Part shown: piece after piece, positions 1 through 8,335 of the stretch | Position numbering within the stretch: the stretch's first letter is position 1 | How the letters are laid out: each line of letters begins with the position of its first letter | NCBI GenBank assembly: GCA_035308905.1 | Contig: DATGFS010000059.1 | Coordinates: 1-51,570 of the forward strand | DNA from: a bacterium | Lineage (GTDB): Bacteria; Sysuimicrobiota; Sysuimicrobiia; Sysuimicrobiales; Segetimicrobiaceae | Length of the DNA stretch: 51,570 nt | Reading direction: 5' to 3' | The notes under the pieces: generated by a model | Database searches by the model: none | Told to the model about the DNA's origin: nothing | What the model saw: only the letters and a program-made list of their open reading frames with translations | Made by a program: the position numbers and the translations under genes

Positions 1-217
1 CCGTGCTCGGGTTGTCGGTCTGCCACATCGCCACCGAGGTCTCCAGGTTCCGCTGGTTGCTCACGCACGACGCCTTCCGTGCGCGCTCGCGGGCCAGCCC
101 GAACTGCGGCAGCAGGATCGCGGCGAGGACCAGGATCACCAAGATCACGATCATCAGCTCGATGAGCGTGAAGCCCCGTTCGTCGCGCTGCATCTTGCTC
201 AAGAGTTTGCGAAGCAC
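1..217 (-). CDS. type IV pilin / GspG-like prepilin (3' part outside window)
   Basis: This is the N-terminal 72 residues of a class III signal-peptide protein. A short basic leader (about 14 residues) is followed by GFTLIELMIV, the prepilin peptidase site: cleavage follows the Gly and the conserved Glu is at +5 of the mature protein. A hydrophobic assembly helix comes next. The GTG start at 217 is chosen because a near-perfect Shine-Dalgarno (GGAGGTGAT) lies just upstream. The gene runs off the left edge, so major versus minor pilin cannot be decided. It is separated from the pilT-pilB-pilC operon by about 11 kb but probably supplies a subunit for that machine. Confidence 0.92.
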   Translation of the reverse strand, partial: MLRKLLSKMQRDERGFTLIELMIVILVILVLAAILLPQFGLARERARKASCVSNQRNLETSVAMWQTDNPST

Positions 218-523
218 TGCATCACCTCCACCTGATGTGCGTACGTCCTGAGTAGCCGTTCACAGCGGAATGACAATCACGCATGAGGCAAGTGATCCCG
301 TCTCTCCCGCGCCCCCTCCTTTCGGCCGTCGATGCGACGCCCGATCACCGGCGCGCTGCGACCCTCAGAACCGCCTGCGTCCCTACTCGTGGTCAGCGTC
401 CGTCATGCCCAAGGGGGCCGCGTGTTAGACGCGACTCGACGTCTAGGTCCCTGCGGCGGTGGGCATATGATCTGCAGCGCACTTGCACGAGATCTCCATC
501 GGAACGACCACGGAGGACAGACG
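218..523. other. divergent intergenic region
   Basis: This 306-base region lies between the pilin gene (minus) and the ABC export operon (plus). I see no convincing coding sequence in it; the open frames crossing it lack ribosome sites and family signatures. It contains an inverted repeat and a -10-like hexamer facing the ABC operon, annotated separately. No recognised riboswitch fold is apparent. Confidence 0.6.
426..471 (+). promoter_or_regulatory. putative operator and -10 element before ABC export operon
   Basis: A perfect inverted repeat, TAGACG-N8-CGTCTA (426-445), is followed 20 bases later by TATGAT (466-471), which matches five of six -10 consensus positions. No good -35 hexamer sits at 16-18 bases upstream. 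The repeat overlaps that position, as would be expected for an activator-dependent or repressor-controlled promoter. This is inference from sequence only. Confidence 0.35.
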
Positions 524-1462
524 GTGCAACCGGCGATCTCGATCCACGACCTGGCCAAACAGTATCGCAGTTCGCAGCGCTCCGACCGGGCCGCGCTGCT
601 CGGCCTCACCCTGGACGTGCCGCCGGGCGAGATCTACGGATTCCTCGGGCCGAACGGCGCCGGCAAGACGACGACCATCAAGCTCCTGCTCGGGCTCATC
701 CGGCCGACCGGCGGCGGCGGGACCGTCCTCGGGCACCCGTTGGGATCCGTTGAGGCACGGCGGCGGGTCGGGTTTCTTCCCGAATCGCCGTATTTCTACG
801 AATACCTCCGGGGGGACGAGCTCCTTCACTACTACGGTTCGCTGTTCGGCCTCCGGGAGCGGATCCGCCGCGAGCGCGTGGACGCGCTCCTGCGTCTCGT
901 CGGCCTCTGGGAGCAGCGGCGGGTCGGCGTGCGCAAGTACTCCCGCGGGATGCTCCAGCGGCTTGGGCTCGCGCAGGCGTTGATCAACGATCCGGATCTC
1001 GTGATCCTGGACGAACCCGCGGGCGGGCTCGACCCGATCGGCCGGCGGGAGATGCGCGACGTGCTGCTTGCGCTGCGCGAACAGGGCAAGACCGTGTTCC
1101 TCAGTTCGCACATTCTCGCGGAGGTCGAAACGGTCTGCGATCGCGTCGCGATCCTCAACCGCGGCGAGCTCGCGGCCGTCGGCCGGATCGGCGACCTCCT
1201 CGGCGCGAGCCGGGAGATGGAGCTCACGATTCACGGGGCCAACGGCTCGCTCGGCCGTCACATCGAGGCGATCCCGGGCGCGACGATCTACCACGGCACC
1301 GACGCCACCGTGGTCGTCGTGCCCGAGCAGCGCTTTGTCTACCCGATCATCGATCTCGTGCGGGAGACCGGCGGCCAGATCGTGTCCCTCGGCGCCAAGC
1401 GTGAGCGGCTCGAGGATCTCTTCGTCAAGCTTGTCGGGCGGCGGGAAGGAGGTGACGCATGA
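524..1462 (+). CDS. ABC transporter ATP-binding protein (ABC-2 / CcmA type)
   Basis: This 312-residue ATPase would power the membrane partner encoded next. Visible motifs in order are the Walker A GPNGAGKTT (about residues 42-50), a signature variant YSRGMLQRLG (139-148), Walker B LVILDEP (159-165) and the H-loop SSH (194-196). A further ~100-residue C-terminal domain is typical of ABC-2 exporters. The GTG start at 524 follows GGAGG at a normal distance; longer upstream frames have no ribosome site. It overlaps the permease start by four bases (ATGA), so the two are translationally coupled. The substrate is unknown; drug, polysaccharide or lipid export are all possible. Confidence 0.9.
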   Translation: MQPAISIHDLAKQYRSSQRSDRAALLGLTLDVPPGEIYGFLGPNGAGKTTTIKLLLGLIRPTGGGGTVLGHPLGSVEARRRVGFLPESPYFYEYLRGDELLHYYGSLFGLRERIRRERVDALLRLVGLWEQRRVGVRKYSRGMLQRLGLAQALINDPDLVILDEPAGGLDPIGRREMRDVLLALREQGKTVFLSSHILAEVETVCDRVAILNRGELAAVGRIGDLLGASREMELTIHGANGSLGRHIEAIPGATIYHGTDATVVVVPEQRFVYPIIDLVRETGGQIVSLGAKRERLEDLFVKLVGRREGGDA

Positions 1463-2232
1463 ACCCGGCCGTCACCCTGACCGTCGCGGCGCAGGTCATG
1501 CGGGAAGCGTGGCGGCGGCGGACGCTGCCGGTCCTCGCCCTGTTCGGGTGCGGGATCATCATCAGCAGCGCCTTCCTGTCGTTCTTCCAGCTGGGCGTTG
1601 AGATCAAATTCTTCAAGGACGTCGCCATCACGGTGATCTTCTTGTTCGGGGCGATGGTCACGGTCGTGCTCGTCAGCACTCAGTTGTCCGGTGAGATCGA
1701 AAGCCGCACGATCTACAACGTGCTGAGCAAACCGGTCCGGCGCGTCGAGCTCGTCCTCGGCAAGTTCGCGGGGTCCATCGCCGCGACCGCGCTCGCCGTC
1801 GCGCCGATGGTGGCCATTCTCGTGTTCTTCATCCACGTCGACCAGGGCGGCGGGATGTTCGAGGCCGTCAAGGCCGGGTATCTGCTGTGGCTGTCGTTCG
1901 TCGTCCTCTCGGCGATCGCGTTTGCGATCGCCTCCTTCAGCGGCTCGGTCGCGTGCGCGGCGCTGACGATCCTTGTCCTGGTGCTCAGCTATCTCAAGTC
2001 CGCCGTCACCACGTACATCGCGCTCGTGTCGCACAGCCGCGTCGCGACCGACGTCGGCCAGGCGTTCTACTACTTGCTCCCCAATTTCGAGAACTTCAAC
2101 GTCCGGACCGCCGTGGTCCACAACACGGTCGTACCGTGGCCGTATCTTTTCCGAACGAGCCTGTACGCCACGGCGCTGGTTGCCTTCTTTCTGTACATCG
2201 GTGTCCAGGTGTTCCAGGAGCGTGAATTCTAA
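1459..2232 (+). CDS. ABC-2 type transporter permease
   Basis: This 257-residue integral membrane protein has about six hydrophobic segments (near residues 20-40, 50-72, 100-125, 135-160, 165-185 and 235-250). The stretch LSGEIESRTIYNVLSKPVRR, between the second and third segments, is the cytoplasmic coupling region typical of ABC-2 (NatB/YhaP-like) permeases. It starts inside the ATPase stop codon and ends one base into the next gene's start, so all three are coupled. It is expected to form the membrane channel of the exporter with the preceding ATPase. Confidence 0.85.
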   Translation: MNPAVTLTVAAQVMREAWRRRTLPVLALFGCGIIISSAFLSFFQLGVEIKFFKDVAITVIFLFGAMVTVVLVSTQLSGEIESRTIYNVLSKPVRRVELVLGKFAGSIAATALAVAPMVAILVFFIHVDQGGGMFEAVKAGYLLWLSFVVLSAIAFAIASFSGSVACAALTILVLVLSYLKSAVTTYIALVSHSRVATDVGQAFYYLLPNFENFNVRTAVVHNTVVPWPYLFRTSLYATALVAFFLYIGVQVFQEREF

Positions 2233-2957
2233 TGACCGCCGCCGGAACCCGCGTCCGTGTGGCGATCACGGCGGCGCTCCTGCTGGCCTGCGTGGCCGGC
2301 ACGCAGGCATTGGTCGACGCTGACCGGCTGGCCGTCAACGACGAGGCCGGGGTGCCCTTCACCGCGGCCGCCGTCATGGTCCGCAGCTTCACCGGTCAGA
2401 TCCGGGGCTTGCTCGCGGACTTCCTGTGGCTGCGCGTCGACGAATATCAGCATCGCCGCCGCATCGTGAACGGCGACGTCCTTCGCGCGGACGACGAGGC
2501 GCTCATGCCGCTCGTGCGCCTGATCACGTGGCTCAACCCGCATTTCACCGACGCCTACGCCCTCGGCGGTCAATGGCTCGCCTTCCACTTTGGGCGTCCC
2601 CGCGAAGCGGTGGCGTTCTACGAAGAGGGCATCCGCAACAACCCCCGCGACGCCGAGCTGCTGACGGGCGCCGCTTGGGTGTATTGGCGGCTCCTGCACG
2701 ATCCGGCCAAGGGCGCCGCCAGGGCCGAGCAGGCCGCCCGTGTCACCGATGATGACATCGCAAAGTTCCAGGCCCTCTGGTTCGTCGCGCACATCCTCGC
2801 CGACGGCGGCGATCGGGCCGGCGCGATCCGCGCGTGGACACAGGTCGGCCGGATCCCGGGCTATGAGCAGACGGCCCGCTACTGGATCGCCCGCCTCTCC
2901 CGGCCGGCTTCTGCCGGGGGCGCGCCGACGTCGGGCGCCGGGAAGCCGCGGCCGTGA
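2232..2957 (+). CDS. membrane-anchored TPR-like protein
   Basis: This 241-residue protein has an N-terminal signal or anchor helix (about residues 8-27). A helical region follows with TPR-like spacing, for example the segments containing TDAYALGGQWLAFHFG and AVAFYEEGIRNNP. The Pro/Gly/Ala-rich tail is probably disordered. It is coupled to the permease gene (stop and start overlap by one base) and to the next gene (four-base overlap). The role is not known; an extracytoplasmic scaffold or partner of the exporter is inferred from position only. Confidence 0.65.
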   Translation: MTAAGTRVRVAITAALLLACVAGTQALVDADRLAVNDEAGVPFTAAAVMVRSFTGQIRGLLADFLWLRVDEYQHRRRIVNGDVLRADDEALMPLVRLITWLNPHFTDAYALGGQWLAFHFGRPREAVAFYEEGIRNNPRDAELLTGAAWVYWRLLHDPAKGAARAEQAARVTDDDIAKFQALWFVAHILADGGDRAGAIRAWTQVGRIPGYEQTARYWIARLSRPASAGGAPTSGAGKPRP

Positions 2958-3376
2958 CGACGATGATGAAGCGCCTCCTTCAGCTGGCCACCGCGCTCGT
3001 GCTGGTCAGCGCCGTCGTGCTGGTGACGCAGTGGGCCTATCCGGCGGGCCATCTCGCCGTCCATCTCGGACGCCCCGAATATTCGCGGGTCGTCGGAGAG
3101 GCCGAGATCTACGTGACGATCGATCTGCGGCTTGTCAACGTCGGCATCGAGCCGGTCACCGTCGACCGGGAACACTTCCTGCTCGTCGACAGCCAGGGGC
3201 ACACCTATCGGAGCGATCCCTCGACACACTTTCTGCGCAACCATTTCGACGTGACGGTGATCCCCCCGCTGCGCGACATTCAGGGAGCGACGGTCTTCCG
3301 GATCGCCCCCGGCCGGAGGGCGGCCGAATTGATTTTCGTCACCACGACGGGACAGATCGCGCACTTCCGGCTGTGA
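2954..3376 (+). CDS. small secreted / anchored protein, DUF4352-like
   Basis: This 140-residue protein has an N-terminal hydrophobic helix (residues 7-27). A predicted beta-sandwich of about 100 residues follows, with the phrase VNVGIEPVTVDREHFLLVDSQG. That is the pattern of DUF4352/telokin-like extracellular domains, in which a modified NxG..p..v....F.L.d.qG repeat recurs. The GTG start at 2954 overlaps the TPR-like gene by four bases. It is a fourth member of the export operon; function unknown. Confidence 0.6.
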   Translation: MTTMMKRLLQLATALVLVSAVVLVTQWAYPAGHLAVHLGRPEYSRVVGEAEIYVTIDLRLVNVGIEPVTVDREHFLLVDSQGHTYRSDPSTHFLRNHFDVTVIPPLRDIQGATVFRIAPGRRAAELIFVTTTGQIAHFRL

Positions 3377-3383
3377 CGCGAGG

Positions 3384-4004
3384 ATGACTCCCGCCCGCCA
3401 GATCGCGGCCCTCGCCGCCGCGGCGGCCCTGGTGGCCGCGGGGTTCGTCGCGCTCGGCCGCGGCGCACAACCGGCCCCGGTCGCCGTCGGCGTCTCGCCG
3501 GGATCACCCGGACCGGGATCACCCGCGGCTGCCGGGGCGGCCCATGAGCCGCCGGCGCGCGCCGGGCAGCCGTCCACCGGCGCCTCCGATTCGGGGGACG
3601 CCATGGACGCCGGGGACATTCTCGAACCGATGGCGGCGCAGCTCGCGGACCTTCTGGAGCACCTGCGGGGCCAGTGTGCCGCGGCGCGTCGAAGTGGGGG
3701 CGCGCGGCTCCTGTCCGCGGCCACGCCGTGCGTCGGTGCCGGCGAGGCGGCGGCGAGCACCGTGGAATTTGTGCGCGGTACGCTGGCGAGCGCGGCGGGG
3801 CAAAACGTGTCCGGCAGTGTGCGCTCCCGATGGACGCGCGACCTTGACGCGGCCGCCGCCGAGATCCGCTCGTCGCTCACGCCGGTCCAGGCATCGCTGG
3901 GGCAGGCGCTCGGATCGGGCGCGCCCTCGCCGGTCGCGGTTCGCGACTTGGCCCACCTCCGCGACCGGATTTGGCGGGTGCTGGCCATCCTGGATCAACC
4001 GTAG
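3384..4004 (+). CDS. hypothetical secreted protein
   Basis: This 206-residue protein has a signal peptide or anchor (residues 5-24) and a Pro/Gly/Ser-rich linker to about residue 75. A C-terminal helical domain with two cysteines follows. It begins 7 bases after the preceding stop and closes the operon. I recognise no family. A competing open frame on the opposite strand (2879-3988) is rejected because the plus frame continues the coupled operon and has a signal peptide. Codon usage fits the neighbours. Confidence 0.55.
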   Translation: MTPARQIAALAAAAALVAAGFVALGRGAQPAPVAVGVSPGSPGPGSPAAAGAAHEPPARAGQPSTGASDSGDAMDAGDILEPMAAQLADLLEHLRGQCAAARRSGGARLLSAATPCVGAGEAAASTVEFVRGTLASAAGQNVSGSVRSRWTRDLDAAAAEIRSSLTPVQASLGQALGSGAPSPVAVRDLAHLRDRIWRVLAILDQP

Positions 4005-4103
4005 CGCCCTCAGACCCGCTCGACCTGGGTATGCTATATAGCAGGGGAATTTCTCGCCACTTTATTCACACTCGTCAAATCGGCCGGGAGGACACGGCGC
4101 CGG

Positions 4104-4904
4104 GTGAGCATCACCGCGGGGATCATCGAGGCGGAACGCTTCTACGCGGACGCGCTGCGCGCGCTCGTGCGGAGCCGCGTCCCGTTCATGATCGGCGGCG
4201 CCTATGCCCTGCGGGTCTACGGGGGCATCGTGCGCCACACGAAAGACCTCGACGTGTTTTGCGCCCGCCGGGACCGCGCCCGCGTCGTGCGGACGCTACT
4301 GCGGTCGGGAGATCACGTCGAACGCACCGACCCGACCTGGATCGTGAAGGTGTTCCGCGGCGATCTGTTCATCGACGTGATCTACGGCTCGGGCAACGGC
4401 ATCTGCCCCGTGGATCGCCTCTGGCTCGAGCACGCGCGGCCGGCCCGTTTGCTCGGGTCGCGCGTCCGGCTGATCCCGCCCGAAGAGATGATCTGGAGTA
4501 AGTCGTTCGTGCAGGACCGCTACCGGTACGACGGCGCCGACATCGCGCACATCATCCGCCGGCAGGGACGGTCGCTCGACTGGCAGCGCCTGCTCGACCG
4601 CATGGGGCCGGAGTGGGAGGTGCTGCTCGCGCACCTCATCAACTTCCGCTTCACCTACCCGGCCGAACGCGACGTCGTACCGGCGTGGGTGCTCCACGAG
4701 CTGCTTTCGCGGTTCGAGCACTCGCAGAGCGAAGTCGACGGCGGACGGGCCCCCGATGCGTCCGTCTGCCGCGGCACGCTCTTTACGCCCCACGACTACG
4801 TCCCGGACGTGACGGCGTGGGGATACGCCGACGCCCGCGCGGACATCGCCCGGCGGGCGCGGAGGAAAATCCGTGGCAAAAATGCGGATCGCCGCGCTGG
4901 GTGA
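4104..4904 (+). CDS. nucleotidyltransferase-fold protein (NTP_transf / AbiEii-like)
   Basis: This 266-residue protein has the minimal nucleotidyltransferase signature MIGGAYALRVYGG...TKDLDVF (about residues 30-53). The GG near a helix followed by the DxD-type DLDVF is the metal-binding core, and a third carboxylate is likely in LFIDVIYG (about 92-99). The remainder is helical. The GTG start at 4104 gives the N-terminus expected for the fold. The gene overlaps the following metallophosphoesterase by 32 bases. Similar folds occur in toxin-antitoxin and RNA-modifying proteins, but nothing here identifies a substrate. Confidence 0.65.
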   Translation: MSITAGIIEAERFYADALRALVRSRVPFMIGGAYALRVYGGIVRHTKDLDVFCARRDRARVVRTLLRSGDHVERTDPTWIVKVFRGDLFIDVIYGSGNGICPVDRLWLEHARPARLLGSRVRLIPPEEMIWSKSFVQDRYRYDGADIAHIIRRQGRSLDWQRLLDRMGPEWEVLLAHLINFRFTYPAERDVVPAWVLHELLSRFEHSQSEVDGGRAPDASVCRGTLFTPHDYVPDVTAWGYADARADIARRARRKIRGKNADRRAG

Positions 4905-5601
4905 CCTGCACATTCGCGACGCGGTCCCCGAACCGCTGCGCCAGGCGTTCACGGAGGTGAACGACCGCGCGGACGTCCTCGTGCTCTGCGGCGACCTGAC
5001 CGATCACGGTTTCCCGAAGGAAGCCGAGGCCCTCGCGGAGGCGCTCGCGCCCTGCCGCATTCCGAAGATCGCCGTGTTCGGCAACCACGACTTTGAGAGC
5101 AGTCCGCCCGAAGAGATCACCAAGATCCTGGGCCGCAGCGGGCTCATAGTCTTCGCGACCGAGCCCTGGGTCCTCGACGGGGTCGGGTTCGTCGGCGCGA
5201 AGGGGTTCGCCGGCGGCTTCGGCCGCCACGCGTTGCAGCCGTGGGGCGAGCACACTGTCAAGCAGTTCGTCCAGGACGCCGTCAACGAGGGCGTGATCCT
5301 CGAGCGGGCCCTCCACCGGCTCAAGTCCGAACACGGCGTCGAGCGGGCGGTCGCGGTCCTGCACTACGCGCCGATTCGCGAGACGGTCGAAGGCGAGCCC
5401 CTGGAGGTCTTCCCGTTCCTCGGTTCGTCCCGCCTGGTCGACCCGCTCGACCGGTTCGGCGTCGCCGCGATCCTCCACGCGCATGCCCACCACGGGGCGC
5501 CGGAAGGACGCACCCCGCAAGGCATCCCGGTCTACAACGTCTCGCTGCCCGTGCTGCATCACGTAAGAGCCGACCAGAATTACCGCATCATCGAAGTCTA
5601 A
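4873..5601 (+). CDS. calcineurin-like metallophosphoesterase
   Basis: This 242-residue cytosolic phosphoesterase has the full metal-ligand set in order: GDLH (residues 10-13), GDLTD (35-39), GNHD (70-73), HYAP (about 157-160) and a HAHAHHG motif (about 197-203). It starts with GTG at 4873 inside the nucleotidyltransferase-like gene, with a 32-base overlap in another frame. That strongly suggests co-translation and a joint role. The substrate (nucleotide, phosphodiester or phosphoprotein) cannot be told from sequence. The next gene begins about 140 bases downstream, after a possible terminator. Confidence 0.85.
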   Translation: MAKMRIAALGDLHIRDAVPEPLRQAFTEVNDRADVLVLCGDLTDHGFPKEAEALAEALAPCRIPKIAVFGNHDFESSPPEEITKILGRSGLIVFATEPWVLDGVGFVGAKGFAGGFGRHALQPWGEHTVKQFVQDAVNEGVILERALHRLKSEHGVERAVAVLHYAPIRETVEGEPLEVFPFLGSSRLVDPLDRFGVAAILHAHAHHGAPEGRTPQGIPVYNVSLPVLHHVRADQNYRIIEV

Positions 5602-5627
5602 CGGCCGGGTCCCCCCCGTCACAGCGC

Positions 5628-5663
5628 GCCGCGCGGAGCCGGGACGTCCGCGGCGGCCTTTTT
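5628..5663 (+). terminator. possible intrinsic terminator
   Basis: GCCGCG (5628-5633) can pair with CGCGGC (5649-5654), and a run of five T follows at 5659-5663 just downstream of the metallophosphoesterase stop. The loop is long (15 bases) and four bases separate the stem from the T run, so the call is moderate. Confidence 0.4.
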
Positions 5664-5738
5664 GAAAGTGGGGCCGGAGGGGTTCATCGGGCGGGACCGA
5701 ACATCAGGCCTACCTCCAACGGGATCGAGGTGGGATCG

Positions 5739-7349
5739 ATGAGTCACAGGCGCACGGCAGCCGGCAGGCCGACACGCCGGGAGTTCCTCACACGGGCCGG
5801 ACTGGCCGCGCTCGCCGGGGCGTCCGCGGGCTGGCTGCCGCGGGGCGCCGCGGCCGCGGCGAAGCGCGGCGGTACGATGGCCGTCTCGGGGCATCAGGAG
5901 ATTTCGAGCCTGAGCCCCGACGACTCCGGGCCGAACGTCATCTGGTCGGCCGTCACGCAGATTCACAACGCGCTGCTCGAACTGGATGAGAATTTCAACC
6001 TCGTTCCGACCCTTGCCTCGTCGTACACGGCGTCGCCGGACGGGCTGGCCTACACGTTCAGGCTGCTCCACGGCGTCAAGTTTCACGACGGGACCGAGTT
6101 CACCGCCGACGACGTGAAGTACACGTACGAGTGGTACATGAATCCCGCCAACCACGCGATCCAGGCCAACAACTTCAAGGGCGTCGACTCGGTCCAGGCC
6201 GCCGACAAGTACACGGTGCGCGTGAAGATGCGCGAGCCGAACGCGGCGTTTCTGGCGAAGGGCGCCTCGACCTTCATCGTGCCCGCGGCCTACCACGGCA
6301 AGATCGGCGAGAAGGCGTACAAGAGCGCGCCGATCGGCACGGGCGCCTTCCGTCTCAAAGAATGGCGGCCGGCCGAGCGCACGCTCGTCCAGGCGTTCGA
6401 TCAGCACTTCCGCGGCCGGCCCTACCTGGATTTCTTCCGGGTGGACATCGTTCCGGAGCCGTCGGTGCGCGCGATCGGTCTGCAGACCGGCCAGTCCGAC
6501 TCGTCGGTGTGGCCGCTCCTGGTCGAGGACAATCTCCGCTTCGCGAAGGACCCCAACTTCGTCACGTACGTGACGATCACGACCGGCGTGAACCACTTCC
6601 CGATCAACAACAAGCGGCCGTACTTCGCCGACAAGCGGGTCCGGCAGGCCCTGATGTTCGCGATCAACCGGCAGCGATTGATCGACGACATCTTCAAAGG
6701 CACGGCGGCCCTCGCCACCTCCCACCTCTCGCCCGCGTTCAAGACGTACTTCGAGCCGAACGTCGTCAAGTACCCGCACGACCCGGCGAAAGCGAAGGCC
6801 CTGCTCGACGAGGCGGGCTGGAAGCCGGGCCCCGACGGGATCCGCCAGAAGAGCGGGACGCGGTTCTCGTTTACCTGTACGACGATCGTCGGCGATCAGG
6901 CGCGCCGCCCGGAGGCGGAGGTCGCGCAGCAGGACCTCAAGGCCGTCGGCATCGAGATGAAGCTCGCCGAAGCGCCGGTGGCGACGATCACCGAGAAGCT
7001 GCGCAAGGGCGAGATGGACGCCTCGCTGTTCAACTGGACCTACGGCGGCAGCCTCGGCGACCCCGATCCGTCGCTCACCCTGCGCTCGAACGGCGGCAAC
7101 AACTGGTCGCAGTATGCCAACCCCAAGGTCGACAGCCTGATCGACGCCGGCCTCAAGGAACCCGACCCCAAGAAGCGGCGACCGTACTACAGCGAGATCC
7201 AGAAGATCGTCGCGGACGAGGCGCCGTTCGTCTACCTCATGTACTGGAACTGGTACAACATCTTTTCGAAGCGGGTCCAGGGCCTGCCGAAGACCATGTT
7301 CAACGGGCCCCAGATTTACCGGAAGGCCTATCAGTGGTGGCTCGCGTGA
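5739..7349 (+). CDS. ABC transporter substrate-binding protein, family 5 (peptide type)
   Basis: This 536-residue extracytoplasmic solute receptor (SBP_bac_5, DppA/OppA fold) carries a Tat-type signal: twin arginine in TRREFLTRAG (residues 12-21), then an alanine-rich hydrophobic stretch and a cut near AAAA. Typical family phrases follow, such as FHDGTEFTADDVKYTYEW and IGTGAFRLKEWRP. The ATG at 5739 is chosen because GAGGTGG precedes it. The open frame extends far upstream but is antisense-like there. It begins a four-gene cluster with two permeases and an M81 peptidase, which suggests uptake of a peptide or peptide-like substrate. Confidence 0.9.
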   Translation: MSHRRTAAGRPTRREFLTRAGLAALAGASAGWLPRGAAAAAKRGGTMAVSGHQEISSLSPDDSGPNVIWSAVTQIHNALLELDENFNLVPTLASSYTASPDGLAYTFRLLHGVKFHDGTEFTADDVKYTYEWYMNPANHAIQANNFKGVDSVQAADKYTVRVKMREPNAAFLAKGASTFIVPAAYHGKIGEKAYKSAPIGTGAFRLKEWRPAERTLVQAFDQHFRGRPYLDFFRVDIVPEPSVRAIGLQTGQSDSSVWPLLVEDNLRFAKDPNFVTYVTITTGVNHFPINNKRPYFADKRVRQALMFAINRQRLIDDIFKGTAALATSHLSPAFKTYFEPNVVKYPHDPAKAKALLDEAGWKPGPDGIRQKSGTRFSFTCTTIVGDQARRPEAEVAQQDLKAVGIEMKLAEAPVATITEKLRKGEMDASLFNWTYGGSLGDPDPSLTLRSNGGNNWSQYANPKVDSLIDAGLKEPDPKKRRPYYSEIQKIVADEAPFVYLMYWNWYNIFSKRVQGLPKTMFNGPQIYRKAYQWWLA

Positions 7350-7399
7350 TGAGGGACCTCGGGGCGTCCTAGAGGGCCCGGGCGGGGTCGCCGCGGCGG

Positions 7400-8326
7400 A
7401 TGTGGCGCTATCTCATCGCCCGGCTGCTCCAAGGCGCGGCGGTGGTCTTCCTCGTCGCCACCGCCGCCTTCCTGATCCTCCGCCTGACGCCGGGCAACCC
7501 CGTCGACGTCCTCGTCGGGGAGGCCGAGGTCACCCCCGAGCAGGTGGCCGGCATCAAGCACCTGTGGGGCCTGGACCGGCCGTGGTATGTGCAGTACATC
7601 ACGTGGCTCGAGAACATGGCCCGCGGCGACTTCGGCGAGTCCGTGATCCGGACCGGCGTCCCCGTCCGCACGATGCTGGCGCAGGCCGCGCCGGTCACCC
7701 TGACGCTGAACGTCGCCGCCTTTGTGGTCTCGGCGGCGATCGCGATCCCGGTCGGAATCGTCGCCGGCGTGCGGCGGTACTCCCTGTTCGATTACACGGG
7801 CACGGTGGGCGCCACGCTCGGCGTCGCCCTGCCCAGCTTTTGGATCTCCCTCATGGCGATCATCCTCTTCGCCGTGAAACTGCGGTGGCTGCCCGCGTTC
7901 GGCCTGCAGTCGTGGACCGGGTACGTTCTGCCCGTCGCCGTCCTCGCCACCGAGCAAACCGCGGTCATCACCCGGCTGATGCGCGGCTCCGTCGCCGCGG
8001 TGCTGCATCAAGACTACGTGCGGACCGGACGGGCCAAGGGGCTCGCCGAATCGGCCGTGGTGCTGCGCCACGCGGTGCGCAACGCGCTGCTGCCGGTGAT
8101 CACCGTGCTGGGATACCGGGTGGCGTTTCTCTTGAGCGGCACGATCATCGTCGAAACCGTCTTCGCCCTGCCGGGTGTCGGCCGGCTCCTGACCGATTCG
8201 GTCTATCACCTCGACTATCAGGTGGTGCAGGTGATCGCGCTCCTCCTCGCCGTCATCGTGGTCGCCACCAACATCGCGACCGATCTCGTCTACGCGCTCG
8301 TGGATCCGCGGATCCGGATCGGGTAG
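7400..8326 (+). CDS. ABC transporter permease, DppB/OppB type
   Basis: This 308-residue permease has about six membrane helices. The N-terminal MWRYLIARLLQGAAVVFLV with the RLTPGNP loop is characteristic of DppB. The EAA-type loop reads RTGRAKGLAESAVVLRHAVRNA (in two parts), where the ABC ATPase would dock. It pairs with the following DppC-type permease, 9 bases downstream. No ATPase gene is in this cluster, so the energising subunits must come from elsewhere. Confidence 0.9.
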   Translation: MWRYLIARLLQGAAVVFLVATAAFLILRLTPGNPVDVLVGEAEVTPEQVAGIKHLWGLDRPWYVQYITWLENMARGDFGESVIRTGVPVRTMLAQAAPVTLTLNVAAFVVSAAIAIPVGIVAGVRRYSLFDYTGTVGATLGVALPSFWISLMAIILFAVKLRWLPAFGLQSWTGYVLPVAVLATEQTAVITRLMRGSVAAVLHQDYVRTGRAKGLAESAVVLRHAVRNALLPVITVLGYRVAFLLSGTIIVETVFALPGVGRLLTDSVYHLDYQVVQVIALLLAVIVVATNIATDLVYALVDPRIRIG

Positions 8327-8335
8327 CGCGCGGCG

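Noticed and set aside
2879-3988. Minus-strand 369-codon frame opposite the exporter operon tail
   Set aside because: The plus-strand genes have signal peptides and translational coupling. The minus frame has no ribosome site or family match.
4030-4042. TATGCT -10-like element with palindrome GCTATATAGC before the nucleotidyltransferase-like gene
   Set aside because: There is no acceptable -35 at 16-18 bases and the palindrome is short; a promoter may be near, but the evidence is too thin to annotate.
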